NCBI GenBank assembly: GCA_036010965.1
Contig: DASCMO010000113.1
Span: 1-13,758 of the forward strand
Direction of reading: 5' to 3'
DNA from: GCA-2686265 sp036010965
Lineage (GTDB): Bacteria > Planctomycetota > UBA1135 > GCA-002686595
Length of the DNA: 13,758 bases
The position numbers and the translations under genes are program-made. The notes under the pieces were generated by a model. The model worked only from the letters and a program-made list of their open reading frames with translations. It was not told the origin of the DNA and did not search any database. Shown here piece after piece: positions 1 through 7,586 of the stretch. How positions within the stretch are numbered: the first letter of the stretch is position 1; the number at the start of each line of letters is the position of its first letter.

Positions 1-119
1 GGCCCGGAGTTCAGGGGCGTTCAGGGCCTCCTCTTGTTCCGAACTGCTGGGGAAACTGCTGGGGTCCCCAGGCACACCTTCGCAAGTTGCGCCCCCATCA
101 CCACCTACGTCACCAGCCT

Positions 120-169
120 CCGGTTTCCTAAACCGGGGGTCGCAGGTTCAAGTCCTGCCGGGCGCGCCA
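120..169 (+). tRNA. 3' half of tRNA-Arg(CCT), partial; possible attachment site
   Basis: The sequence shows a perfect 5-bp anticodon stem (120-124 with 132-136) closing the 7-nt loop TTCCTAA, which gives anticodon CCT at 127-129 with T before and A after it. A 5-nt variable region follows, then a perfect 5-bp T stem (142-146 with 154-158) closing TTCAAGT, an acceptor strand CGGGCGC (159-165), discriminator G and an encoded CCA (167-169). The 5' half is not credible: bases 89-94 could pair with six of the seven acceptor bases, but 98-119 form no D stem, lack the GG pair of the D loop, and position 8 would be C instead of T. I read this as a tRNA 3' end left by an integration event, or a decayed tRNA. 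A highly divergent functional tRNA is possible but unlikely. Confidence 0.6.
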
Positions 170-199
170 TCGCATTGGGTCGCATCGGGTCGCAAGGAC
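170..199. repeat. Short 10-bp tandem repeat beside the tRNA remnant
   Basis: Two near-identical 10-bp units, TCGCATTGGG (170-179) and TCGCATCGGG (180-189), are followed by a decayed third unit starting TCGCA at 190. The octamer GGGTCGCA occurs at 177 and 187, and also inside the tRNA remnant at 137. It begins directly after the CCA of the tRNA-like sequence. It could be chance in G+C-rich DNA or part of a recombination site; no function can be assigned. Confidence 0.35.
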
Positions 200-270
200 C
201 CGCGCGAAGTGGCAGAGGAGCGAGCTTTTCGCCCGGAGACGACTGAGCCGGCACGACTGGGCCGGGACGG

Positions 271-1560
271 CTACTCGGGCGCCGACAGGTCGAAGCAGGC
301 CAGCTCCTCGTCGCTGCGCACGAAGACGTGGCGGTTTGCGTAGGCGGGGTGGGACCAGCAGACCCCGTCGCGCCGGTTCAGCTGGCCCCGGGTGGGCTCG
401 ATCAGCTTGACCCGGCCCAGCTCCGAGAAACCCTCGGGGGAGAGCTCGGCCAGCAGCAGCTCCCCGCGCTCGTTGAACATCCAGGTCTTCTCGCCGCGCT
501 GGACCATGTGGATGGTGGACCAGCGGGAGCGGGGCACGGCGGTCTGGTCCTCCCAGATCCGGTCGCCGCTGGCGAGCTCGAGGCAGCGCAGCTCGCCGTA
601 GCTGTCGACCCCATACACGTGCTGCCCCAGGACCAGGGGTGTGCCGATGATCACGTGCAGGGCGTCGGTGCTGCGCTCGTTCTGGCCGCGGCGGGACCAG
701 ACCTTCTCGGCCGCGAGCTCGGACTGGTCGAGGCGCAGGAGCAGGCTGCCGTCGTAGAAGCCGGAGAGGAAGAGGTGCTCCCCCGCGAGCACGGGGCTTG
801 CGACCCCCAGGGGCATGCGTGTGGAGGGGAAGTCCACAGACCAGCGCTCTTCTCCGGTCGCGGGGTCGAGGCCGACCACCCGGTCGCCGGACCAGTAGAC
901 CAGTACGCGCTGGCCAGCCTGGTCGATGACGATAGGGGCGGAGTAGTTCCCCCGGTCGTCGAGGGCGCGCCAGCGCTCCTCGCCGGTCTTCGCATCGAAG
1001 GCGACCAGGCAGGCCCCGTCCTTCGCGCTGGCGGGGACGATCAAGAGCCCCCCCTCAAGGACGGGCGAGGCGCTGATGCCCCAGATGGGCATGCGCTCCT
1101 GGTCGATGCCGTAGTCCTCGCGCAGGTCAAAGCCCCAGATCACCCCGCCGGTCCCCGCGTCCAGGCAGCGCAGGTGCCCGACCGAGCCCAGGGTGTAGAC
1201 GTGGCCGCCTGCGACCAGGGGGGCGCAGCGCGGCCCGGCGGGGTAGCTGATGCCGGCGTAGGTAGCAGGGTAGCTCGCGGTCCAGCGGCGCTCGCCGGTC
1301 CGCCAGTCGAAGGCGTGCACGCGCTCGATCTCCTCGGGTTCCTCCTGGCGGTCCATCACGAAGACCAGATCGCCCGCCACCGAGGGTGCGGCGTAGCCCG
1401 AGCCGACCGGCACGCGCCAGCGCGCCCCCAGCTCCTCGGGCAAGGCCTGGAGCACACCCTCCTCGCGCCACACCCCGTCGCGCTCGGGGCCGCGCCACTG
1501 GGGCCAGTCGTCGGAGGGGACCGGGAGCACCGGGAGCAGGAGCAGGGGTAGGAGCAGCAT
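271..1560 (-). CDS. Exported PQQ-type beta-propeller repeat protein
   Basis: A predicted 429-residue secreted or periplasmic protein. It opens with a leucine-rich signal peptide (MLLLPLLLLPVLPVP) followed at once by WPQWRGPERDG, the usual start of planctomycete and verrucomicrobial PQQ-like (BamB/quinoprotein-style) propeller proteins. Blade motifs recur through the chain, for example AFDWRTGERRW, CLDAGTGGVIW, AFDAKTGEERW, GLDPATGEERW and CLELASGDRIW. There is no CxxCH heme site and no lipobox cysteine. Such propellers often act as scaffolds or quinoprotein-like domains; whether this one binds PQQ cannot be told. I chose ATG at 1560 rather than the adjacent GTG at 1563 because an AGGG lies about 7 nt upstream of it. 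The 193-bp gap to the response regulator upstream suggests a separate transcript. Specific function is unknown. Confidence 0.85.
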   Translation of the reverse strand: MLLLPLLLLPVLPVPSDDWPQWRGPERDGVWREEGVLQALPEELGARWRVPVGSGYAAPSVAGDLVFVMDRQEEPEEIERVHAFDWRTGERRWTASYPATYAGISYPAGPRCAPLVAGGHVYTLGSVGHLRCLDAGTGGVIWGFDLREDYGIDQERMPIWGISASPVLEGGLLIVPASAKDGACLVAFDAKTGEERWRALDDRGNYSAPIVIDQAGQRVLVYWSGDRVVGLDPATGEERWSVDFPSTRMPLGVASPVLAGEHLFLSGFYDGSLLLRLDQSELAAEKVWSRRGQNERSTDALHVIIGTPLVLGQHVYGVDSYGELRCLELASGDRIWEDQTAVPRSRWSTIHMVQRGEKTWMFNERGELLLAELSPEGFSELGRVKLIEPTRGQLNRRDGVCWSHPAYANRHVFVRSDEELACFDLSAPE

Positions 1561-1691
1561 CACCGCACCCTACTCGATCGTGGCGTCCCAGCGTCCGATC
1601 GAGCCCTACCCTGGTGCTGCTGCGATGGACAGAGAGCGCCGTACTCGCTCGTGACGGGATTGCAGCAAGGTGGGCGAACCCGCCTCACGCT

Positions 1692-1721
1692 CCGTCTTGA
1701 TGCGCGTAGCGTCAAGAACGG
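1692..1721. other. Intergenic hairpin with 12-bp interrupted stem
   Basis: CCGT-CTTGA-(TG)-CGC pairs with GCG-TCAAG-(A)-ACGG around a 3-nt GTA loop, giving 12 base pairs with a 2-nt and a 1-nt bulge. It sits between the end of the response regulator (stop at 1754) and the start of the PQQ-repeat gene (1560), both on the minus strand, so it could end the two-component transcript. No T-tract follows on either strand, so it is not a classical Rho-independent terminator. Confidence 0.35.
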
Positions 1722-1753
1722 CGCGCCTTGTCATCAAGCCGAACCGCGCGCCT

Positions 1754-2407
1754 TCACCCCGCGAGTCCGCTCTCGATCGCGAACCGGATCAGCTCCGATG
1801 TCGAGGACAGATTGAGCTTCTTCATGATTCGGGCGCGATAGGTCGAGGCCGTACTGACGCTGATCTTCAAGTCGCGCGCGGCCTCCTTGAGGCTCGTACC
1901 AGCCCCCAGGATTCGCAGCATCTCGAACTCGCGCGTTGATAGCGCATTGATCCCGACGCGGGAACGGTTGGGACGACGGAGCTGGTCGATCACCTCGAGC
2001 GACATGTGCGGCGTGATGTAGACCTCTCCCCGGCGCACCGCGCCGATCGCATCCAGGAGCTCCTCGACCGCGGACGACTTGACCAGGAATCCCTGCGCAC
2101 CGGCCTCTATCACACGGATCGCATAATGGGGACTCTCCTGAACCGTCAAGACCAGAGTTCGAACAGTCGAACCCGTTCGACCAATCTCCTCCAAGACGGG
2201 GAGCGCGCCACCTCCGGGCATGTTGTAGTCGAGAACCAGGACGTCCGGGCTCTCCTCCCGCACGATCTGCACGGCCTCCGCGGTGTCCTTGCCCTGAGCA
2301 ATGACATCGAGCGATTCGTCGTCGCCCAGCACCGAGGCCAGCGCCTGACGAACCATGGCGTGGTCGTCGACGATCGCCACGCGGATGCGTTTGGCCGGGT
2401 CACTCAT
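1754..2407 (-). CDS. NarL/LuxR-family response regulator
   Basis: A 217-residue two-domain response regulator of normal family length. The receiver domain begins RVAIVDDHAMVRQAL and has the acidic pair D14-D15, the phosphoacceptor aspartate D60 in VLVLDYNMPGG, the conserved T88 in LVLTVQ and lysine K110 in GFLVKSS. The C-terminal LuxR-type helix-turn-helix (about residues 153-215) starts LSTREFEMLRILGAG and contains the recognition stretch SVSTASTYRARIMKKL. Numbering uses the second of two adjacent ATGs, whose GGAG Shine-Dalgarno lies 7 nt upstream; the first ATG is at 2410. The start overlaps the kinase stop within ATGAGTGA, so the two are almost certainly co-translated partners. It should bind DNA as a phosphorylated dimer. 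The divergent cytochrome/Rnf operon is the obvious candidate target, but that is inference. Confidence 0.93.
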   Translation of the reverse strand: MSDPAKRIRVAIVDDHAMVRQALASVLGDDESLDVIAQGKDTAEAVQIVREESPDVLVLDYNMPGGGALPVLEEIGRTGSTVRTLVLTVQESPHYAIRVIEAGAQGFLVKSSAVEELLDAIGAVRRGEVYITPHMSLEVIDQLRRPNRSRVGINALSTREFEMLRILGAGTSLKEAARDLKISVSTASTYRARIMKKLNLSSTSELIRFAIESGLAG

Positions 2408-4151
2408 CATCGGGCTCCGGAGGATTCATTGGGATCGCGGCTTCGACGACCGTTCCCAGGTCAGGTGAGGAGTTGATGGTAAAGCTGCCGCCGAGGAGCT
2501 CGGCTCGCTCTCGCATCCCGAGCAGGCCAATGCGATCCGACTCGCTCTTCGACGGATCGAACCCGAGCCCATGATCTTGAACCGAGATCATGATGTACTC
2601 GTCCTGCTGCAGGACGCGCAAGGCCGCACCCTGCGCCTGTGCGTGGCGCGAGACGTTGGTCAACGCCTCCTGCACGATGCGGTAGACATTCTCCGCCACA
2701 CGATCAGGTATCAGGGCTTCCTCGAAATCGAGCTCGACGGCGAGGGTAACCTCAGAGGCGTGCTCGAAATCCTCCCCACACGAGCGAAGCGCAGCCTCCA
2801 GTCCGAGGTCATCCAGGACGCTCGAGCGAATCCGCGAGGAGATTCGGTGCATGCTGTCCAGCAAACGGCTCGTGCCCTCAACGGATCTCTCGATCAACAC
2901 GTCCTTCGCCTCGAGGTCATGAGCCTTGTGAGCACGCTTGAGGTTTATCGTCATCGCCGTCGCCAGTTGCCCGACCTCATCGTGCAGGTCGCGCGCCAGG
3001 CTCCGGCGCTCCGCCTCCTGGGCGTCCAGCAAGCGGCGCGAGAGCCTGCGCAATCGCTTCTCGGAGGCGGCGATCTTCTGCTCGTGAACCTCGCGAACGG
3101 TGCCCGCGACGGCGAGCCGCCAGGCAACGCCGAACATCAGGAGAGCGAGGACGAGGGTCCCCACGGCGAGACTCTCAAAGGTGTGCCGGGAGGCCGCGTA
3201 GATGGCGCTCGTGGGCACGAACGAGACGACCTTCATCCCCGTGGGGAAGTCCTCCGCCGCCAGGAGAAGTTGACCGATCGGGTTGATGGTGCGGAAAGCG
3301 AACATGCCCTGCTCGGTCGAGAAGCTGCCCTCTGGTTGGTCCTTGATGGCCTCCCACGCGTCCGGGTGGTCCGCAGCGAACGTGGGTTCGCGCTCGAACA
3401 TGAACCCCCAGGAGCGCTCCTCGTCAGGCCCCTCGAGGTAGAAGCCGTTGCGATTCACAAGACCCGTCCAACCTGGCGCCTGCCCGGCGACGCCCTCTAA
3501 CTGCTCGAACAAGCTGCCGCCGAGGTAGTTGAAGACCAGAATCCCGCCCTTGCTGCCCGATTCGTCGAAGACCGGAGTGGCCATCCTGAGAACTGGCTTC
3601 CAGGGCTCCTCGATGCCCCCATGCTCCAGGTTCAGATCGATAGGCGAGACGTAGATCTGATTGCGCTCGAGCGGCTGTGCCCGGAGGAAGTAGTAGCGCC
3701 CCGTTTTCGATTGCAGATGCTCCGCCGGAACCGCTCTGGGGTTGCCGCCGTTGTCGTTGATTCGAAGAGCCTCCTGGCCGTCCTCGCCAATGAGCCGCAG
3801 CTGGTCGAAGACCCCGCTGACCTTGCAGAAACGAACGTACTCCCTCTCGATCTCGTTCCGCTTCGACCGGTCCTCCAGGAAGTCCCGCAAGATCCCCTGG
3901 TCCGCGAAGTGGAGCAGAGTCGCCATCATCGCTTCGAACTCGCGCTCGATGACCTGGACGTGGAGCTGTGCGATGTCGCGACCGCTCTGCTCCACAAGGT
4001 ACCGATCTCGGACGCGATCACGGGAGAAGACGATGATCGGCCCGGTCACGAGGAACGCGAGCATCGGCAAGAAGATCAGGGGAAGTCGCTTCCAGGTGTC
4101 TCGGGACACCCAAGAGCGCCTAGCCTCCACCTGTGTAGGTTCTTCTCTCAT
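2400..4151 (-). CDS. NarX-like histidine kinase with extracytoplasmic sensor domain
   Basis: A membrane histidine kinase of 583 residues. A first membrane helix (about 23-43) leads to a periplasmic domain of about 280 residues carrying a dCache-like signature (YVSPIDLNLEHG, RMATPVFDESG, GGILVFNYLGG). A second helix (about 326-346) and a short linker follow. The HisKA_3 segment has ERRSLARDLHDEVGQ with phospho-acceptor His390. The ATPase domain has an N box (EALTNVSRHA), QDHGLGF and GLLGMRERAELLGG. No heme or iron-sulfur cysteine motif is seen in the sensor, so it more likely binds a small ligand than senses redox directly; the ligand is unknown. I chose ATG at 4151 because GGAG sits 6 nt upstream. 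An in-frame TTG at 4217 would add 22 residues but lacks a ribosome-binding site. The stop overlaps the regulator start. Confidence 0.92.
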   Translation of the reverse strand: MREEPTQVEARRSWVSRDTWKRLPLIFLPMLAFLVTGPIIVFSRDRVRDRYLVEQSGRDIAQLHVQVIEREFEAMMATLLHFADQGILRDFLEDRSKRNEIEREYVRFCKVSGVFDQLRLIGEDGQEALRINDNGGNPRAVPAEHLQSKTGRYYFLRAQPLERNQIYVSPIDLNLEHGGIEEPWKPVLRMATPVFDESGSKGGILVFNYLGGSLFEQLEGVAGQAPGWTGLVNRNGFYLEGPDEERSWGFMFEREPTFAADHPDAWEAIKDQPEGSFSTEQGMFAFRTINPIGQLLLAAEDFPTGMKVVSFVPTSAIYAASRHTFESLAVGTLVLALLMFGVAWRLAVAGTVREVHEQKIAASEKRLRRLSRRLLDAQEAERRSLARDLHDEVGQLATAMTINLKRAHKAHDLEAKDVLIERSVEGTSRLLDSMHRISSRIRSSVLDDLGLEAALRSCGEDFEHASEVTLAVELDFEEALIPDRVAENVYRIVQEALTNVSRHAQAQGAALRVLQQDEYIMISVQDHGLGFDPSKSESDRIGLLGMRERAELLGGSFTINSSPDLGTVVEAAIPMNPPEPDDE

Positions 4152-4580
4152 GAGCAACTCCGTCGCGACGAATCTCCGGAGACTACACCGCCAGGCGCTG
4201 GAGTAGTCCTGTTTCAAGGCCAGGACTTGATCCCCTGGCCGCCACGCCCCAAGCGACGTCGGAATCGAGCTACAGGAACTCGGTCAGGCGGGTGACAGGC
4301 TGCTTTGGATGACTCCAGATAGGCTTCTACTTGTTCCGAAACACATAAGGCTGCTGACGCCCTGATATCACAAGGCCTCGCTGCGCACAGTCGGTTTGGA
4401 CGCCGTCCTGAGGATGGTATTGAGCACATCGAACAGAAGGTTACTCGGCCTCGGAAGCACGAGCCGCGATCTCGGTCGGGTTCCGGCGAGAGACGTGGAA
4501 TGCTGGCCCCGGCGCGCCGCAAAGTGCGTCCGGATGTGTGGCTCCGCGCAGGCGCGGATCGGCCTGGAGTGATTCGGCCG
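4152..4580. other. Divergent intergenic region between kinase and cytochrome/Rnf operon
   Basis: These 429 bases separate the leftward kinase gene from the rightward operon and should hold both promoters. I could not identify a convincing sigma70-type -35/-10 pair on either strand; TTGAGC, 16 bp, TACTCG near 4419-4446 is too weak to call. Two symmetric sequences are visible: the 7-bp inverted repeat at 4205-4227, listed separately, and TGTTCCGAAACA (4332-4343), palindromic at 10 of 12 positions. An in-frame ATG at 4500 could extend the first plus-strand gene by 27 residues. I see no other coding or RNA gene here. Confidence 0.5.
4205..4227. promoter_or_regulatory. Perfect 7-bp inverted repeat upstream of the kinase start
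   Basis: AGTCCTG and CAGGACT are separated by 9 nt and lie 54-76 bases upstream of the chosen kinase start codon. It could be a regulator-binding site (autoregulation) or a hairpin in the kinase leader mRNA. Repeats of this size arise often by chance in a window of this length, so support is weak. The 7-9-7 spacing does not match the classical NarL 7-2-7 site. Confidence 0.25.
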
Positions 4581-7500
4581 ATGTCGACGTGCAGAGCGGT
4601 GGTCAGTGGGGTCCCGTGGATCCGCGTTGCGCTCACCTCGATCGCTGTCGGTTCGGCCGTCTCGATCTGGTCGACCTCACCAGGTGAGGGCGCCGGAGTC
4701 GTTCCGCTGCCCGGGGTTCGTTCGATCACTACCTCGCCGGAGCGTCGCTCGCTCGAACCCGTTTCGCATCCGGAATCGGTTGCCGCGGACGCGCTGCCGC
4801 AGCCCGCGCGCTGCCGGCCGTATCGGGTCGCCGTCACTCCGGATGGGAAGAAGGCGTACGTGTCGCTGGCCGGGAAGGAGATCCAGCCCGGCTCCGAGAT
4901 CGTCATCGTGTCGGTACCCAAGGCTAGCGAGCTCGGCCGGATCGAGGTCGGCTCCTACCCCTACGGCCTCGCGCTCCACCCTTCGGGCCGCTGGCTCGTG
5001 GTCGCCAACCGCTACTCGAACTTCCTCTCCGTCATCGATACGGAGACGGACCGCGTCTGCGCCGAGATCTCCGTCCCGTTCTACTGCGAGGACATTGCCT
5101 TCTCCCCCGACGGTGGACGCGCCTACGTCTCCAACTTCTGGAAGAACCAGGTGCTCGTCGTGGACCTCTTTCACGACGAGGGCGGTCTCACCGGGAAGAT
5201 GCACTCACTCGGCGAGGAGCACGTCGAATTCTTTGGCTCCCGGTCCGAGACCTCGCTCGCGTGGAACGTGTGCAGAGCATGCGGGTGGCGGGATCAGGCC
5301 TCCAGCCTCTGCCCACGCTGCGGACATGCTCCGCTCACCCCGGTCAAGATCCCGATTCCAGGGCGCGGACCCGGCGGCGTGAAGGCGATCGTGCGAGATC
5401 GCTGCGGAACCTCGGGCTGTCACAGCAACCGCGTCGGTGGCTTCTACGCCGGGGCGGACGAGGAGCAGATCCTCCGGAGCGCGCTCGCTCATTCGACCCC
5501 AGGCGATCCAGATCGCAGCCCGCTCCTCCTGGTGGGGACGTCCGTCGCGGATGGCGGCTGGGCGGATGCACTGGACGGGCGTCACCACGCCAAGGGCGTC
5601 GTCTTCGAAGATCCCGAGAACGACCCCGACTTCCAGACCCTCCGCGCCTGGATCCTCGATCGCCCGGAGGGCCCGGGTATTCCCGTCGGTGACAAACCGC
5701 GCGACCTCCTGGTCTCCCCGGACGGCCGCACGCTCTATGTCGCCAACACCGGTTCGCTCGATGTCTCGGTGGTGGATCTGGCGAGCATGCGTGAGACGCG
5801 CCGCATCTTCACGCGCTCACCGGTGAACGACCTCGCCTGGGTCCAGGATCGTCTGGTCCTGGCCACGCTCGGCGTGGGCTCGGGTCACCCCAAGGGCCAC
5901 GACGAGGGGCGGGAGAGCCTGGACGCGGAACACCCCGAGGCGGAGTTCACCCTGTTTCGCAATCTACAGACGGGCAAGCCCCTGCCGCTTGCCGAGCAGG
6001 AACCGTTGGGCCCGTACGACGACGTGGACGGAACCGCGCAGGAGAAGTTCCGGGACATCACCAACGATCTGGTCCTGCTCGACCCGGCGGTCGAGAGCGT
6101 GGCTGCCTATCAGGCCGACGAGCGCTTCACGCGCTACACCTCCGAATCCTTCGAGGCGCTGGCCGGAGATCTGAAGGGCGATGTGCCGCTCGACCTGCTG
6201 CAGGTGGTCGGCGCCTTCCCCGAGCAGATCGCGGTTTCAGGCGATCACCTCTACGTGACCATGTCCGGCACGTTTCAGGTTCAGGAGTGGCGCGTCGACG
6301 CCACGGCTGAACCCGCCGAGCGTCTCGTTTCGGAACGCGTGTTCGACACCGGTTTCAAGCCGACCGGAATCGCCGTCGCTGGAGATACGCTGGTCGTCGC
6401 CGATCACCTCTCCGAATCGGTCACCTTCATCGACCTGGCGGATGGATTCTCGGAGCGGCTCTCCGTGAGCCGTCTCATGGATCCGTTCCCCTCCACCGAC
6501 TTCGAGCGCGGCGAGTTCTTCGTCCAGACAAGCGTCTACTCCGTGGACCAGGATCAGAGCTGCGTTCACTGTCACTACCGGGACACCTCGGATGGGCAGC
6601 GCTGGAGCGTAAGCCAGGTCATGGGACAGAGTCGGGATGGTGAGGAACGCACCGGTGGCAGCAGGGAGGTTCCGGACATCCGCACGTTGACGCAGAAGGT
6701 CCCGTTCTTCATCGAAGGCACGCTCTCGATCGACGAGCCGCTCACGATGATGATGGAGCACAATCCGCTCGTCGATTTTCAGGGCGAGACTCCCGCGGGT
6801 GATTTCGATGAGATCTTCGTTGGAGCCGACGAGATGGAGCTCTACGCCAACTCGGCGGACTCGATCATCGTTGCGACGGGAAAGAAGTGGGACTCGCAAG
6901 ACGTCGGGCTCTTGGATCTCGTGAAGCGGCGGGAGGTCCACTTCGCCAGGGTCTCGAAGCGACATCTCGGGGAGGAGTTCTCCTTCCGTGACTTCCAGCG
7001 ATTCATCGGCGAGTACCAGCGTGGTGAGCCGCGCCTGCTCGCCAACCCCGTCGATCCCGCGGACCCGATGGTGCGCCACGGCCGCGTCCTGTTCGAAGAT
7101 GCCTCGGTCGGCTGCTCTCAATGCCATCCCGCTCCCGCCTTTACCAACAAGGTTCACGCCTACAACGAGAACGGGGCGTTTCCTCCGCTGGTGAGTCCGG
7201 CCCCTCGCGACAACGTGCATACGCTTGTCAGTGCGGATCGCCTCGACGTCATCAATGGCTTTGAACGCTCCTGGGATCCGGGCGACGCGGGACGCATCGA
7301 AGAGCACGAAGGGTTCTTCGTGGCTCCCTCACTGCGCGGCCTCTGGGCTCGGCCGCCGAAACTCCTCCATCACGGCCATGCGGTCAGCCTGCGCGAGGTG
7401 ATCTGCACGCCGGATCACCCGGCGCTGCGCAAGTTTCCCTTCCCACGTCACGACACGGATCGGCCTGGGCACCGCGAACGCGGGCTCAACGAACTCGACG

Positions 7501-7586
7501 GCGTGCCCGACACACACGGCGTCACATCCCATCTCTCCGTCTGGGACATCGAATGTCTTCTCACCTTCCTCCGCTCCATCGAGTGA
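4581..7586 (+). CDS. YVTN beta-propeller cytochrome c with MauG/CCP-like diheme module
   Basis: A predicted 1001-residue periplasmic cytochrome. A signal peptide (about 1-35) precedes YVTN-type blades (about 80-200; RVAVTPDGKKAYVS, LALHPSGRWLVVAN, IAFSPDGGRAYVSN). An insert holds a zinc-ribbon-like cysteine set (C231, C234, C244, C247) and a Cx4CH heme site (C275, C280, H281). Blades resume near 375 (LLVSPDGRTLYVANTG). The C-terminal third has CVHCH (661-665) and CSQCH (845-849), spaced much as the two hemes of MauG and bacterial cytochrome c peroxidases. It ends with family-like segments (PSLRGLWARPPKLLHHGHA; HGVTSHLSVWDIECLL). Up to three hemes are expected. ATG at 4581 puts the signal peptide at the N-terminus; ATG at 4500 is the alternative. 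It is the first gene of the operon and overlaps apbE by 34 nt. Peroxidase, oxidase or electron-transfer activity cannot be decided. Confidence 0.88.
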   Translation: MSTCRAVVSGVPWIRVALTSIAVGSAVSIWSTSPGEGAGVVPLPGVRSITTSPERRSLEPVSHPESVAADALPQPARCRPYRVAVTPDGKKAYVSLAGKEIQPGSEIVIVSVPKASELGRIEVGSYPYGLALHPSGRWLVVANRYSNFLSVIDTETDRVCAEISVPFYCEDIAFSPDGGRAYVSNFWKNQVLVVDLFHDEGGLTGKMHSLGEEHVEFFGSRSETSLAWNVCRACGWRDQASSLCPRCGHAPLTPVKIPIPGRGPGGVKAIVRDRCGTSGCHSNRVGGFYAGADEEQILRSALAHSTPGDPDRSPLLLVGTSVADGGWADALDGRHHAKGVVFEDPENDPDFQTLRAWILDRPEGPGIPVGDKPRDLLVSPDGRTLYVANTGSLDVSVVDLASMRETRRIFTRSPVNDLAWVQDRLVLATLGVGSGHPKGHDEGRESLDAEHPEAEFTLFRNLQTGKPLPLAEQEPLGPYDDVDGTAQEKFRDITNDLVLLDPAVESVAAYQADERFTRYTSESFEALAGDLKGDVPLDLLQVVGAFPEQIAVSGDHLYVTMSGTFQVQEWRVDATAEPAERLVSERVFDTGFKPTGIAVAGDTLVVADHLSESVTFIDLADGFSERLSVSRLMDPFPSTDFERGEFFVQTSVYSVDQDQSCVHCHYRDTSDGQRWSVSQVMGQSRDGEERTGGSREVPDIRTLTQKVPFFIEGTLSIDEPLTMMMEHNPLVDFQGETPAGDFDEIFVGADEMELYANSADSIIVATGKKWDSQDVGLLDLVKRREVHFARVSKRHLGEEFSFRDFQRFIGEYQRGEPRLLANPVDPADPMVRHGRVLFEDASVGCSQCHPAPAFTNKVHAYNENGAFPPLVSPAPRDNVHTLVSADRLDVINGFERSWDPGDAGRIEEHEGFFVAPSLRGLWARPPKLLHHGHAVSLREVICTPDHPALRKFPFPRHDTDRPGHRERGLNELDGVPDTHGVTSHLSVWDIECLLTFLRSIE

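Noticed and set aside
42..64. Two adjacent copies of AACTGCTGGGG
   Set aside because: Only two short units in otherwise featureless sequence; no evidence of function.
34..246. Small plus-strand open frame running through the tRNA remnant
   Set aside because: It translates a tRNA-derived sequence in frame, has no domain, and is best explained by the RNA structure.
248..265. Possible terminator hairpin (CCGGC / GCCGG) just beyond the PQQ-repeat gene
   Set aside because: The stem is only 5 bp with an 8-nt loop and no following T-tract on the relevant strand.
328..1551. Long plus-strand open frame of 407 codons opposite the PQQ-repeat gene
   Set aside because: It mirrors the codon pattern of the minus-strand gene, shows no recognisable domain, and the minus-strand product has clear propeller motifs and a signal peptide.
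4332..4343. Near-palindrome TGTTCCGAAACA, sharing TTGTTCCGAA with positions 34-43
   Set aside because: Repeats and palindromes of this length are expected by chance in a window of this size; kept only as a note for the intergenic region.
4214..4921. Minus-strand open frame of 235 codons across the divergent region and the start of the propeller cytochrome
   Set aside because: It has low-complexity composition, no family motif, overlaps the signal peptide and first blade of the plus-strand gene, and has no clear ribosome-binding site.
6237..7307. Minus-strand open frame of 356 codons opposite the MauG-like module
   Set aside because: It is a shadow of the plus-strand cytochrome, whose heme sites and family motifs are unambiguous.
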